Shown here in pieces: positions 1 to 5,365 of a stretch of 7,505 nucleotides of DNA. How positions within the stretch are numbered: position 1 is the first letter of the stretch; each line of letters opens with the position of its first letter. This DNA is from Anaerolineae bacterium CG2_30_64_16 (GTDB taxonomy: Bacteria > Chloroflexota > Anaerolineae > CG2-30-64-16), in the NCBI GenBank assembly GCA_001871755.1, contig MNXL01000288.1, forward strand, positions 1 through 7,505, given 5' to 3'. The translations under genes and the position numbers were made by a program. Under the pieces are notes generated by a model that worked only from the letters and a program-made list of their open reading frames with translations, was not told where the DNA came from and searched no databases.

Positions 1-651
1 TTGTACCAGTTGGTCTTCATCTTCGGGCTCGCTGCCACGATCCCCGCCAATTCTGCGCTGCTGATGGCCACGTCGCCGATCTTTGTCGCGATTTACGGAC
101 GGATGCTGGGGATCGAGCGCACGAACCGTCTGATATGGGCCGGGATCGTCCTGTCGTTTGCCGGCATCCTGATGGTGATCGGCGGCGGGGGGGAGGTGAG
201 TCTGGGTGGCGGCACGCTGCGCGGCGACCTGCTGATCCTGGCCGCCGCGATGCTGTGGGCCGCGTACACGACCGCCAGCAAGCCGCTGTTGACGCGCTAT
301 TCGCCGATTAAAGTGACGGCGCTCAGCATGGTCGCCGGCACGATCCCGTTTGTGGTGATCAGCGTGCCCGCGCTGCTGCGCCAGGACTGGGGTGCGAGCA
401 CAATCAGTGGCTGGGGCGCCCTGCTCTATTCGGCCGTCTTTGCGGTGGTGGTCGGTTACGTGATCTGGTATACGAGTGTCCAGCGTGTCGGCAACGCTCG
501 CACAGCCGTCTATTCCAACCTGTTGCCGGTGGTGGCAGGGGTCATCGGTTGGCTGCTGCTGGGGGACCGGCTAACACCACTGCAACTGGTCGGCGCGGCC
601 GTGGTTTTGGCTGGGATTATGTTGACCCGCCGCGGGCGGATGCGCCAGTAG
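1..651 (+). CDS. EamA/DMT-family transporter, 3' part (partial)
   Basis: This is the C-terminal 216 residues of a drug/metabolite transporter of the EamA family, an inner-membrane carrier that usually exports small metabolites or amino acids. The substrate cannot be read from the sequence. The family is normally about 290-300 residues with ten membrane helices in two EamA repeats. Here roughly the first 75 residues are missing, because the frame is open at base 1 and the TTG there is probably internal. Hydrophobic segments lie near residues 2-35, 43-61, 74-92, 103-126, 136-158, 168-188 and 193-209. The stretch PANSALLMATSPIFVAI (residues 15-31) is typical of the end of the first repeat, and YSNLLPVVAGVIGWLLLGDR (171-190) of the end of the second. 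The short basic tail RRGRMRQ follows the last helix. The stop is TAG at 649-651. Family call is firm; exact function unknown. Confidence 0.88.
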   Translation: MYQLVFIFGLAATIPANSALLMATSPIFVAIYGRMLGIERTNRLIWAGIVLSFAGILMVIGGGGEVSLGGGTLRGDLLILAAAMLWAAYTTASKPLLTRYSPIKVTALSMVAGTIPFVVISVPALLRQDWGASTISGWGALLYSAVFAVVVGYVIWYTSVQRVGNARTAVYSNLLPVVAGVIGWLLLGDRLTPLQLVGAAVVLAGIMLTRRGRMRQ

Positions 652-652
652 T

Positions 653-761
653 TCGACAATGTCAGATTTCCCATTCTGAGTACATCCTGAGCCGGTCGAA
701 GGGCCAGTCGAAGGATTCAGCCTCCGTCGGGCCAGATTGGCCGCGAATGTGACATTGTCGA
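653..761. repeat. 12-bp perfect inverted repeat around an intergenic repeat
   Basis: TCGACAATGTCA at 653-664 is the exact reverse complement of TGACATTGTCGA at 750-761. The arms enclose 85 bp. The left arm begins just after the transporter stop codon, and the right arm ends 3 bp before the ribosome binding site of the next gene. The enclosed segment carries TCCTGAGCCGGTCGAAGG (688-705) and a second GTCGAAGG a few bases later. This is the type of short dispersed repeat I associate with Chloroflexota intergenic DNA (recognition from memory, not a search). The arms could be the ends of a small mobile repeat or form a long-looped hairpin in mRNA. There is no T-run typical of a terminator. Confidence 0.6.
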
Positions 762-776
762 GGTAGGAGGAGAAAC

Positions 777-1490
777 GTGACCGGGGAACTCCTGGAGATC
801 GCCTATCGGCTGCGTCACCACCGGCTGGGGGATTGGGGTCTGGATCGCTGGGGCGTGACCCTCGCGTGGGGCGCGGCGGCCCTGATCCTGCTGGCCTGGG
901 TTTTTCGCGGCCGGCCGGTTGTGCCACCCTCGCATCGGACGCTGTTAGCTTTGTTGGTGCTGATCGGGCTGGCGTTGCTGGGGTTGCGCGAGGGGGGTGC
1001 GGCCCGGTCGTACGTGGCTTTCACGCCGGAGGAGGGACTGGCGTCTCCGGTCGGGCAGGCGCTCGACCCGGCCGACAAGATCTTGATCCACGCGACCGGC
1101 CGCTTCGAGGTCGCGGGGAAGACGCGCTTCTTCGCCAACCTGCTGGCCTATTGGCGCAGTTTCGCCACGCGCGAGCACGCGGTGATGGCGATCATCCACG
1201 ACACGCGCTTCCTGGTGGGCCGGATGCCCGAAGCGGATCGGGGGATGTGGTATATTTTCTTCAAGCCGGCCGACATCCAGCAGATCACGGCCGGCCAGGT
1301 GACCTTTGGTCGCGAGCGGCGGCCCGGCCTGCGCGTAACCTGCCGGCATCTGCCTGAGACGTCAGGGGACAAGAAGCGGCGCTCCCGGCCCAGACCCACC
1401 AACGTGGCCACGTACCTCTCGTTTAAGAGCGATGCCGACCGTTCGCTGATCTGGGCCGACCTGTTGGCGGATTGTGTCGTGCAGGTGTGA
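777..1490 (+). CDS. hypothetical protein with two N-terminal membrane segments and a possible PH-like C-terminal domain
   Basis: I do not recognise this 237-residue protein. The GTG start at 777 is supported by a strong AGGAGG (765-770) six bases upstream. Residues 1-26 are charged, followed by membrane segments near 27-43 and 55-70 joined by a short basic loop (FRGRPVVPPSHR). The rest (about 80-237) is predicted to be soluble. It alternates short beta-like stretches (KILIHATGRFEVAG 101-114, HAVMAIIHDTRFLVG 134-148, MWYIFFKPADIQQI 157-170, GLRVTCR 184-190, ATYLSFKS 211-218) and ends in a helix (DADRSLIWADLLAD 219-232). That pattern resembles bacterial PH-like domains, but this is inference only. 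A basic linker DKKRRSRPRP lies at 198-207. Codons from 171 to the end are duplicated downstream at 2444-2642. The coding assignment is firm because of the start signal, codon use and a conserved second copy with conservative changes; the function is unknown. Confidence 0.8.
   Translation: MTGELLEIAYRLRHHRLGDWGLDRWGVTLAWGAAALILLAWVFRGRPVVPPSHRTLLALLVLIGLALLGLREGGAARSYVAFTPEEGLASPVGQALDPADKILIHATGRFEVAGKTRFFANLLAYWRSFATREHAVMAIIHDTRFLVGRMPEADRGMWYIFFKPADIQQITAGQVTFGRERRPGLRVTCRHLPETSGDKKRRSRPRPTNVATYLSFKSDADRSLIWADLLADCVVQV
1287..1485 (+). repeat. 199-bp direct repeat, copy 1 (3' end of the two-membrane-segment gene)
   Basis: This segment, codon 171 to nearly the stop of the gene at 777-1490, recurs in the same orientation at 2444-2642 with an offset of 1157 bp. 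I count 7 mismatches in 199 bp (about 96.5% identity). Both ends are sharp: before 1287 and after 1485 the two copies have no further similarity. The mismatches include three silent changes and four replacements (S to P, S to A, K to E, Q to L). Copy 1 is the one attached to a full-length gene. Confidence 0.9.
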
Positions 1491-1496
1491 TATAAT
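1488..1496 (+). promoter_or_regulatory. possible extended -10 promoter directed into the 3' end of the toxin gene
   Basis: TGATATAAT at 1488-1496 matches the extended -10 pattern TGnTATAAT with a perfect hexamer, and its TGA is the stop codon of the upstream gene. No -35 box at a normal distance is visible (TTGGCG at 1464-1469 is 21 bp away), which an extended -10 can tolerate. Transcription would start near 1502 and run antisense into the toxin gene that ends at 1565. AT-rich hexamers are rare in this GC-rich DNA, which adds some weight, but the call rests on sequence match alone. Confidence 0.35.
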
Positions 1497-1500
1497 GGCT

Positions 1501-1549
1501 GACGACCAGATGGGTTGGAAAATCTGTGAGAACGCCCATCGCGGTTGTC
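1501..1549 (+). other. imperfect stem-loop just downstream of the TATAAT box
   Basis: GATGGG (1509-1514) pairs with CCCATC (1535-1540), ACC (1505-1507) with GGT (1543-1545) and GAC (1501-1503) with GTC (1547-1549). The result is a stem of about 12 pairs with small internal mismatches and a 20-nt loop. It has no following T-run, so it is not a standard terminator. It lies in the 74-bp gap between the converging gene at 777-1490 and the toxin gene, so it could stabilise the end of either transcript or the start of an antisense RNA. Confidence 0.4.
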
Positions 1550-1564
1550 ATTCGGCAGGATCAG

Positions 1565-1933
1565 TCAAATAGCAAGACTCCGTCGTAGCGCTTCCGCCAC
1601 TTGCACCATTTCCCCGTCTGCAAGCCGTCCAAGCGGTTTGCCGATCAGGCGCGCCTTGCTGATGGTCAAGATCTGCTCACACTTGACGTAAGAATCCATG
1701 TCGAGCCCGTTGGTCTTTGACTGGCGGATGAACACATGGAAGGGGATATCGCGCCCTTGGCTGCTGACGGTCACGACAATGGTGTTGGGATAGTTGGGTG
1801 AGTGGTTGCCATAGTCGTTTTGAACGATGAGCGCCGGACGGACACCGATTTGCTCTGAACCGCGCCCGGGTGACCAGTCTACCGGCCATATCTCACCGCG
1901 ATTCGGCAGGGGCCAGGCTTCAAGTGGGGTCAT
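1565..1933 (-). CDS. mazF: MazF/PemK-family mRNA interferase toxin
   Basis: This is a type II toxin of the MazF/PemK family, a cytoplasmic sequence-specific endoribonuclease that cleaves mRNA when its antitoxin is lost. At 122 residues it is the usual length. Family landmarks are RGEIWPVDW (12-20), GSEQIGVRPALIVQND (25-40), TIVVTVSS (51-58) and SYVKCEQILTISKARL (81-96), then a C-terminal helix ending ALRRSLAI. By comparison with characterised MazF proteins, R32 (in VRPALIV) and T55 (in VTVSS) correspond to the catalytic Arg and Thr; this mapping is my own alignment by eye. The ATG at 1933 follows GAGGTGG with six bases of spacing. The start overlaps the end of the antitoxin frame by 14 nt, so the pair is translationally coupled. 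No frameshift or missing motif is seen, so it is probably functional. Its target sequence cannot be predicted. Confidence 0.93.
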   Translation of the reverse strand: MTPLEAWPLPNRGEIWPVDWSPGRGSEQIGVRPALIVQNDYGNHSPNYPNTIVVTVSSQGRDIPFHVFIRQSKTNGLDMDSYVKCEQILTISKARLIGKPLGRLADGEMVQVAEALRRSLAI

Positions 1934-2174
1934 AGGTTACCACCTCTCTCTGCGCCGGTAGATAGGTTTCCACCTCCGATTCTTCCGGGTTCATCGCCAA
2001 AGCATCATAGGCCGTCCGCATCTCGCGCACCAGGGCGTCCCGGGCCACTGCCTCCAAACCTTCTTGCGCCAACTTATTGATGCTCACACGCTGCTTGCGC
2101 GCCAATTGTCTGACCTGCAGATAGAGCGGCTCTGGCAGGCGCAGCGTGATTTGCCGCACGGGGCCGGTGATCAT
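1920..2174 (-). CDS. ribbon-helix-helix antitoxin (MazE-position partner of MazF)
   Basis: This small protein lies directly upstream of and overlaps the MazF gene, the standard order for antitoxin then toxin. Residues 6-44 fit a ribbon-helix-helix DNA-binding fold: strand RQITLRL (7-13), helix LYLQVRQLARKQRV, turn, helix INKLAQEGLEAVAR. The acidic C-terminal part (about 55-84, with PEESEVETYL) is likely the flexible segment that wraps and blocks the toxin. I chose ATG at 2174 (84 residues) because AGGAGG (reverse complement of 2183-2188) sits eight bases upstream. An upstream ATG at 2195 would add seven residues and swallow that ribosome binding site. The protein probably also represses its own promoter as a complex with the toxin, as is usual in such systems. 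It is RHH/CopG-like rather than the AbrB-like fold of E. coli MazE. Confidence 0.88.
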   Translation of the reverse strand: MITGPVRQITLRLPEPLYLQVRQLARKQRVSINKLAQEGLEAVARDALVREMRTAYDALAMNPEESEVETYLPAQREVVTYDPT

Positions 2175-2225
2175 GATAACTGCCTCCTGTAACATCTAAG
2201 GGTGATGTCGGATTGTGGTATCATT

Positions 2226-2254
2226 ATTCTACCGCAATTGGCCGTAAAATACAA
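2226..2254 (-). promoter_or_regulatory. candidate promoter of the antitoxin-toxin operon
   Basis: On the minus strand, TTGTAT (2254-2249) and TAGAAT (2231-2226) are separated by exactly 17 bases. The -10 box matches consensus at 5 of 6 positions and the -35 at 3 of 6. The predicted start near 2219 leaves a leader of about 45 nt that includes the AGGAGG of the antitoxin. The region is distinctly more AT-rich than its surroundings. This is a sequence match only. Confidence 0.45.
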
Positions 2255-2285
2255 GAGCGACTGTTTGTCACCCGAGGACACAACC

Positions 2286-2315
2286 TGACAATCATAGCGT
2301 AACGCGCTATTGTCA
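2286..2315. promoter_or_regulatory. 30-bp imperfect palindrome upstream of the TA operon
   Basis: TGACAAT (2286-2292) and ATTGTCA (2309-2315) are perfect complements, and inside them AGCG (2296-2299) pairs with CGCT (2305-2308); the left side carries three extra bases. The site also contains a consensus-like TTGACA on the minus strand (2316-2311), followed 14 bp later by TATGAT, a spacing too short for a normal sigma-70 promoter. It could be an operator for the TA complex or the leftover control region of another module. It lies about 30 bp upstream of the candidate -35 box. Confidence 0.4.
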
Positions 2316-2419
2316 ACTTGATGTTGAGATTGTGGATTACCACTAGAAGAAGGTGGCCGTCGTGGCCAATTCCGGTCCTCTCATCTCCCTGGCACAAATC
2401 GGTCAGTTCCATGGGGTGG

Positions 2420-2443
2420 CTGTGGCCGGTCTGTGACCGAGCT
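2420..2443. repeat. short palindromic dispersed repeat, copy A
   Basis: CTGTGGCCGGTCT followed by GACCGAGC forms an imperfect hairpin (GGTC/GACC core, with one bulged base further out). A near-identical unit occurs at 7471-7497 at the window end. Copy A ends immediately before position 2444, where the truncated duplicate of the upstream gene begins, so the repeat coincides with a rearrangement breakpoint. Confidence 0.6.
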
Positions 2444-2656
2444 ACGGCCGGCCAGGTGACCTTTGGTCGCGAGCGGCGGCCCGGCCTGCGCGTAACCTGC
2501 CGGCATCTGCCTGAGACGCCAGGGGACAAGAAGCGGCGCTCCCGGCCCAGACCCACCAACGTGGCCACGTACCTGGCGTTCGAGAGCGATGCCGACCGCT
2601 CGCTGATCTGGGCCGACCTGTTGGCGGATTGTGTCGTGCTGGACGGCAGGCCATAA
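2444..2656 (+). pseudogene. truncated duplicate: C-terminal third of the two-membrane-segment protein
   Basis: This is the second copy of the 199-bp repeat (2444-2642) plus a short different tail ending at TAA 2654-2656. It encodes about 66 residues equivalent to residues 171-236 of the protein at 777-1490, followed by DGRP. The membrane segments and most of the soluble domain are absent. The frame stays open upstream to a TTG at 2318, but the 42 codons before 2444 (with WITTRRRWPSWPIP) look like chance translation of intergenic sequence, and I see no ribosome binding site. The copy keeps an open frame with 3 silent and 4 replacement changes, so it is young or descends from a once complete tandem paralog. 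Most likely non-functional. Confidence 0.75.
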
Positions 2657-2674
2657 GCCATCCGCCATCCGCTA

Positions 2675-3550
2675 TCAGCGTCGGGCCACATACACCACCC
2701 ACTCCTGCGCGTCTTTGAGCGCGAGGTCGTCCCACGCCAGGTGCGTCTCGACCTGGCCGAAACCGGCAGCGTGCAGCATGTCGGTCATCTGCGCGACGGT
2801 GTAGACCTGGTCCGAGATCCCGTAGACCTGCATCTCGCCGGTCTCCAGGTTGAGGATGTGGAACCGCTCGACCGCCGCGCGCTGTTCGGGGTCCCAGGCG
2901 CGCTCGCCCAGGTGCAGATAGGGGAAGTCGCCCCACAGTCCGCCCCGATCGGTGTACCACCACGTGCTATTCTTCTTATCGAACAGGTCGTCGTCCAACA
3001 CCTCCAGAAGTAAGCGCCCGCCCGGTTTCAACGCGGCGTGGATCCGGCGCAGCACGTCGGCGGCCTCGACCGGTTTGAGCACCGTGAACTGGCCGTAGAG
3101 GTAGATCGCCGCGTCCGCGTTCAGCCCGGCAAAATCCATCTCCCGCACGTCCATCAGGTGAAACTTGCACGGCAGCCCCGCGCAATGTTCGCGAGCGTAG
3201 GCGATCGAGGCCGGCCCGAAGTCCACGCCCGTGACCGCGACCCCGCGGCGCGTGAACTCGGCGGCATATAGTCCCGGCCCGCACGTGACGTCGAACAAGC
3301 GCTGGCCAGCCGCCAGGTCGAGCCAGGCCACCATCTGCTGGATCTGGGCCCGGATCTCGGGGGCGCGGCGGCTGGCTGCGCCGTGGCTCTGGTCCAGGTG
3401 CTCGCGGAGCATCCGCCGGCTGAACGCGGGCTCGTCCCACGGCAGGTTGCCGCCGTCTTGCCAGGGCACGGGTGGTTGGGGGCGGTCGTAGATCTGTCTC
3501 AGGGCCATCGCGATGCGAGAGGCGGTTGCCGAAGAACTCGTCGGTTCCAT
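2675..3550 (-). CDS. class I SAM-dependent methyltransferase
   Basis: This is a 291-residue cytoplasmic protein with a Rossmann-type methyltransferase domain in its centre. SAM-binding motif I is LFDVTCGPG (85-93), the acidic residue at the end of strand 2 is in VTGVDFG (106-112), DVREMDF (134-140) matches the adenine-contacting strand 3 region, and LKPGGRLLLEVLD (174-186) is the usual post-motif strand. The N-terminal 75 residues (YDRPQPPVPWQDGGNLPWDE) and a Trp/Tyr-rich insert at 195-215 are extensions that probably shape the acceptor site. The substrate is unknown. I prefer ATG 3550, with GAGAG five bases upstream; a TTG at 3562 in the same frame is possible. It lies downstream of moeA on the same strand, with about 150 bp between them that hold a small reading frame, so co-transcription is plausible but no shared pathway is evident. 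Confidence 0.87.
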   Translation of the reverse strand: MEPTSSSATASRIAMALRQIYDRPQPPVPWQDGGNLPWDEPAFSRRMLREHLDQSHGAASRRAPEIRAQIQQMVAWLDLAAGQRLFDVTCGPGLYAAEFTRRGVAVTGVDFGPASIAYAREHCAGLPCKFHLMDVREMDFAGLNADAAIYLYGQFTVLKPVEAADVLRRIHAALKPGGRLLLEVLDDDLFDKKNSTWWYTDRGGLWGDFPYLHLGERAWDPEQRAAVERFHILNLETGEMQVYGISDQVYTVAQMTDMLHAAGFGQVETHLAWDDLALKDAQEWVVYVARR

Positions 3551-3558
3551 GGTGTCTC

Positions 3559-3705
3559 TCAAGTTTCAGAACCCTTGCGCAACGACCGATAGCGACGGAC
3601 GATCATCTCGAACAGGGCCTCCTCAGGCGACAGGCCACAGACATCGGTCAGGACCCGCTCGATCCCGTCTCGACAGCCAGCGGTAGAGTTGTCCGGTCTT
3701 CTCAA
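3559..3705 (-). pseudogene. 48-codon reading frame or gene remnant between moeA and the methyltransferase
   Basis: A frame opening at TTG 3705, overlapping the moeA stop by two bases, runs to TGA 3559-3561, just upstream of the methyltransferase start. Its later part, DGIERVLTDVCGLSPEEALFEM followed by IVRRYRSLRKGSET, has high GC at third codon positions and looks like a genuine helical C-terminus. No ribosome binding site precedes the TTG, and the first dozen residues look random. A neighbouring frame upstream reads TGQLYRWLS, which would join smoothly after a single frameshift near 3675. I therefore favour a decayed 3' end of a lost gene over a functional small protein. I do not recognise the family. 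Confidence 0.3.
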
Positions 3706-4976
3706 GCGTCGAGCGTGACGACGACTTCACTCCCGGCCGGGATGCCGTTGCTGTTGAGCGGCACCGCGATGACCCCTTCCGAGCGGACCAGGGTGTAGAT
3801 CAAGTTGGATTTGCCGAAGACAGGCACGGCCCAGGTCTCACCATCGCGCGTCTCCAGCCGGACGCGCACGAAGTCCGCGCGGCCGCTGGCCGCCGAGATG
3901 TTGCGCGCCAGCCGGGCCGGCACGGTGTGGACGCGCGGGGGCCGGGCGCCCAATAACAGGCGGATGGTCGGGGTGGCGAACTGCTGGAAGATGTTGATGC
4001 ACGAAACCGGGTTGCCAGGCAGCCCGAAGGCCGGCTTGCCGTCGCACACGGCCAGGATCGTCGGTTTGCCCGGCCGGATCGCCACGCCGTGCACCAGCAC
4101 GCCCGGCTTGCCGAGCTGGTTGATGGCGTTGGCGGTCAGGTCGCGATAGCTCACCGAGCTGCCGGCGGTGATCACCACCATGTCGGCCTGATCGAAGGCG
4201 GTTCGCACCGCGGCGTTCAGCGCATCCTGCTGATCCGGCGCGATGGGATAGGTCAGCGGGATGCCGCCTGCCCGGCGCACCAGCCCCGCCAGGGTGTAGC
4301 TGTTGATGTCGCGCACCTGGCCCGGGCCCGGCGCCTGGTCCGGGGGCACCACTTCGTCCCCCTGGCTGACGATGGCGACCCGCGGCGGCCGCGCGACCTG
4401 CACCGTCGTGATGCCTACGGCCAGCAGGCCGCCCAGGTCCTGGGGCCGGAGCGTATGGCCGGGAGGCAGGATCTGGTCACCGGCCCGCACATCTTCGCCG
4501 GGCTGGATGCAGTTCTCGCCGACCGCCACTGGCCGGTACGCTTCGATGCTGAAGGGGGCAAAGCCGGCCTGCAGAGACGCGGCGCCCATGAGCGGTCCGC
4601 CGGCCCGGTTGGTGTGCTCCAGCATGATCACCGCGTCCGCGCCCGGCGGCGCCATGCCACCGGTGTGGACCAGCGCGGCCTGGCCCGGGCCGAGGGTGAA
4701 ATCGGCGCGGGCGCCCATCGGCGCCTCGGCCACCACGTCGAGATAGGCCGGTAAGCCGGCGGTCGCGCCGTAGGTGTCGGCGGCCTGCACCGCGTAGCCG
4801 TCCACGGTGCCGCGCACGAAAGTGGGCAGCTCGTGGGGCGCGGTCGCGGCCACGGCCAGCACGCGATCCAGCGCGTCGATCACCGCGCACGGCTCGGCCG
4901 TCACCACGGGCGCGAAGTGGCCCAGGAAGATCTCCCAGGCCTCTTCGGCAGTGCGTAGCTTGAGGAATTCGGGCAT
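3702..4976 (-). CDS. moeA: molybdopterin molybdenumtransferase (MoeA/gephyrin E-domain family)
   Basis: MoeA inserts molybdate into adenylated molybdopterin, the last general step of molybdenum cofactor synthesis, in the cytoplasm. At 424 residues it has the full family length. Landmarks are TVDGYAV (57-63, usually MDGYAV), VHTGGMAPPGADAVI (103-117), QPGEDVRAGD (158-167), SQGDEVV (204-210, usually STGDELV), RDINSYTL (222-229), VITAGSSVSYRDLT (268-281), HGVAIRPGKPT (296-306) and GLPGNPVSC (318-326), then the C-terminal domain IV beta barrel to residue 424. The usual GGVSVG-x-x-D loop is changed to AGSSVSYRD, keeping the final Asp (279) but losing two glycines. That points to a subfamily rather than decay, because all other motifs are intact. 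The ATG at 4976 has no clear ribosome binding site. No other cofactor-synthesis or molybdoenzyme gene is in the window. Confidence 0.94.
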   Translation of the reverse strand: MPEFLKLRTAEEAWEIFLGHFAPVVTAEPCAVIDALDRVLAVAATAPHELPTFVRGTVDGYAVQAADTYGATAGLPAYLDVVAEAPMGARADFTLGPGQAALVHTGGMAPPGADAVIMLEHTNRAGGPLMGAASLQAGFAPFSIEAYRPVAVGENCIQPGEDVRAGDQILPPGHTLRPQDLGGLLAVGITTVQVARPPRVAIVSQGDEVVPPDQAPGPGQVRDINSYTLAGLVRRAGGIPLTYPIAPDQQDALNAAVRTAFDQADMVVITAGSSVSYRDLTANAINQLGKPGVLVHGVAIRPGKPTILAVCDGKPAFGLPGNPVSCINIFQQFATPTIRLLLGARPPRVHTVPARLARNISAASGRADFVRVRLETRDGETWAVPVFGKSNLIYTLVRSEGVIAVPLNSNGIPAGSEVVVTLDA

Positions 4977-5003
4977 GGTAGATTCAACTCAGTGAAGGTG
5001 ATG

Positions 5004-5038
5004 CGTTGGCGTACTGCGTACTGCGGGTGTTTCGCGCC
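5004..5038. repeat. short intergenic repeat (TACTGC type), left copy
   Basis: This stretch contains GCGTACTGCGTACTGCG followed by GTTTCGCGCC (5029-5038). The latter is the exact reverse complement of GGCGCGAAAC at 5397-5406, which is followed in turn by GTACTGCATACTGCATAACG. The two units therefore flank the antitoxin locus with 10-bp inverted ends and related TACTGC tracts, which resemble common short intergenic repeats (inference). Confidence 0.5.
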
Positions 5039-5040
5039 GT

Positions 5041-5292
5041 CTATGGAGTAGCCTTCGTCTGCTCCAGAACCTTCTCCCTTAACCACTTGTTGATGAGCGT
5101 CTTGGACGGTATTCGCTTCGCTTTGGCAATTACGGTTAGTCTTTCCGCCACGTCTTCGTCAAGGGCAAAGAGGTGAGTCCTTCTTTGGATGTCAATGTCG
5201 AAATGAACTTCAGGCATGTCATCCCAATATTCACCCATATCGTGGGTGTCGAAGAACTCGACTAATTTGTCAAGCGAACTGAATTTGGGCAT
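5041..5292 (-). CDS. CopG-type antitoxin (BrnA-like), now without an intact toxin
   Basis: This 83-residue protein fits the CopG-type antitoxin family found next to BrnT-like toxins. The N-terminal part SLDKLVEFFDTHDMGEYWDD (6-25) is the recognisable toxin-facing segment. Residues about 30-76 form a ribbon-helix-helix: strand VHFDIDIQRRTHLFAL, helix DEDVAERLTVIAKAKR, turn IPSK, helix TLINKWLREKVLEQ. It should bind DNA as a dimer and repress its own promoter. The usual gene order is toxin then antitoxin, and the upstream frame here is only a 31-codon stub of the toxin, so the antitoxin looks solitary. Its reading frame is intact, which suggests recent toxin loss or continued use as a regulator or anti-toxin. 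The start ATG (5292) is preceded by AGGT within a 12-bp palindrome rather than a strong ribosome binding site. Confidence 0.85.
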   Translation of the reverse strand: MPKFSSLDKLVEFFDTHDMGEYWDDMPEVHFDIDIQRRTHLFALDEDVAERLTVIAKAKRIPSKTLINKWLREKVLEQTKATP

Positions 5293-5365
5293 AGGTCTCG
5301 ACCTGATGTTTGGAAGCGAGTTTGTCTACCACGTCTCTGAGCCAAAGGATTCCTTCGATTCTCAT
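5270..5365 (-). pseudogene. N-terminal stub of a BrnT/DUF4258-like toxin gene
   Basis: An ATG at 5365, preceded by an excellent AAGGAG (5376-5371) at five bases, starts MRIEGILWLRDVVDKLASK and continues HQVETY. This is the typical beginning of small BrnT-like toxins whose genes precede CopG-type antitoxins. After residue 25 the family similarity stops. The frame then runs AQIQFA into a TGA at 5270-5272, overlapping the antitoxin start by 23 nt. Intact toxins of this kind are roughly 90 residues, so about two thirds is missing, consistent with an internal deletion that joined toxin codon 25 almost directly to the antitoxin ATG. The leftover translation start may now serve to couple ribosomes to the antitoxin. 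Too short to be a working toxin. Confidence 0.65.
5293..5304. promoter_or_regulatory. 12-bp palindrome directly before the solitary antitoxin start
   Basis: AGGTCTCGACCT (5293-5304) has arms AGGTC/GACCT around a 2-bp centre and abuts the antitoxin ATG at 5292. It could be an autoregulatory operator, a hairpin hiding the AGGT ribosome contact, or the scar of the toxin deletion. It sits inside the translated toxin stub. Confidence 0.3.

Noticed and set aside
833..1357. Overlapping frames on both strands across the gene at 777-1490
   Set aside because: The GTG frame has the strong AGGAGG and a downstream duplicate with an open frame; the others are Arg/Gly/Pro-rich shadows.
1464..1496. Standard sigma-70 promoter with TTGGCG and TATAAT
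   Set aside because: The spacer is 21 bp, too long; only the extended -10 reading is kept as a candidate.
1495..1572. 25-codon frame beginning MADDQMGWKICEN with Cys and His residues
   Set aside because: There is no ribosome binding site, its ATG lies inside the TATAAT box, and I find no second line of support.
2224..2691. Minus-strand frame across the duplicated fragment and the upstream region of the TA operon
   Set aside because: It crosses the breakpoint at 2443/2444 and the antitoxin promoter region, and its second half is antisense to the duplicated coding segment.
4089..4754. A 221-codon plus-strand frame inside moeA
   Set aside because: It is a shadow of a fully motif-bearing MoeA frame in GC-rich DNA; the translation is rich in His, Arg and Gly with no recognisable domain.
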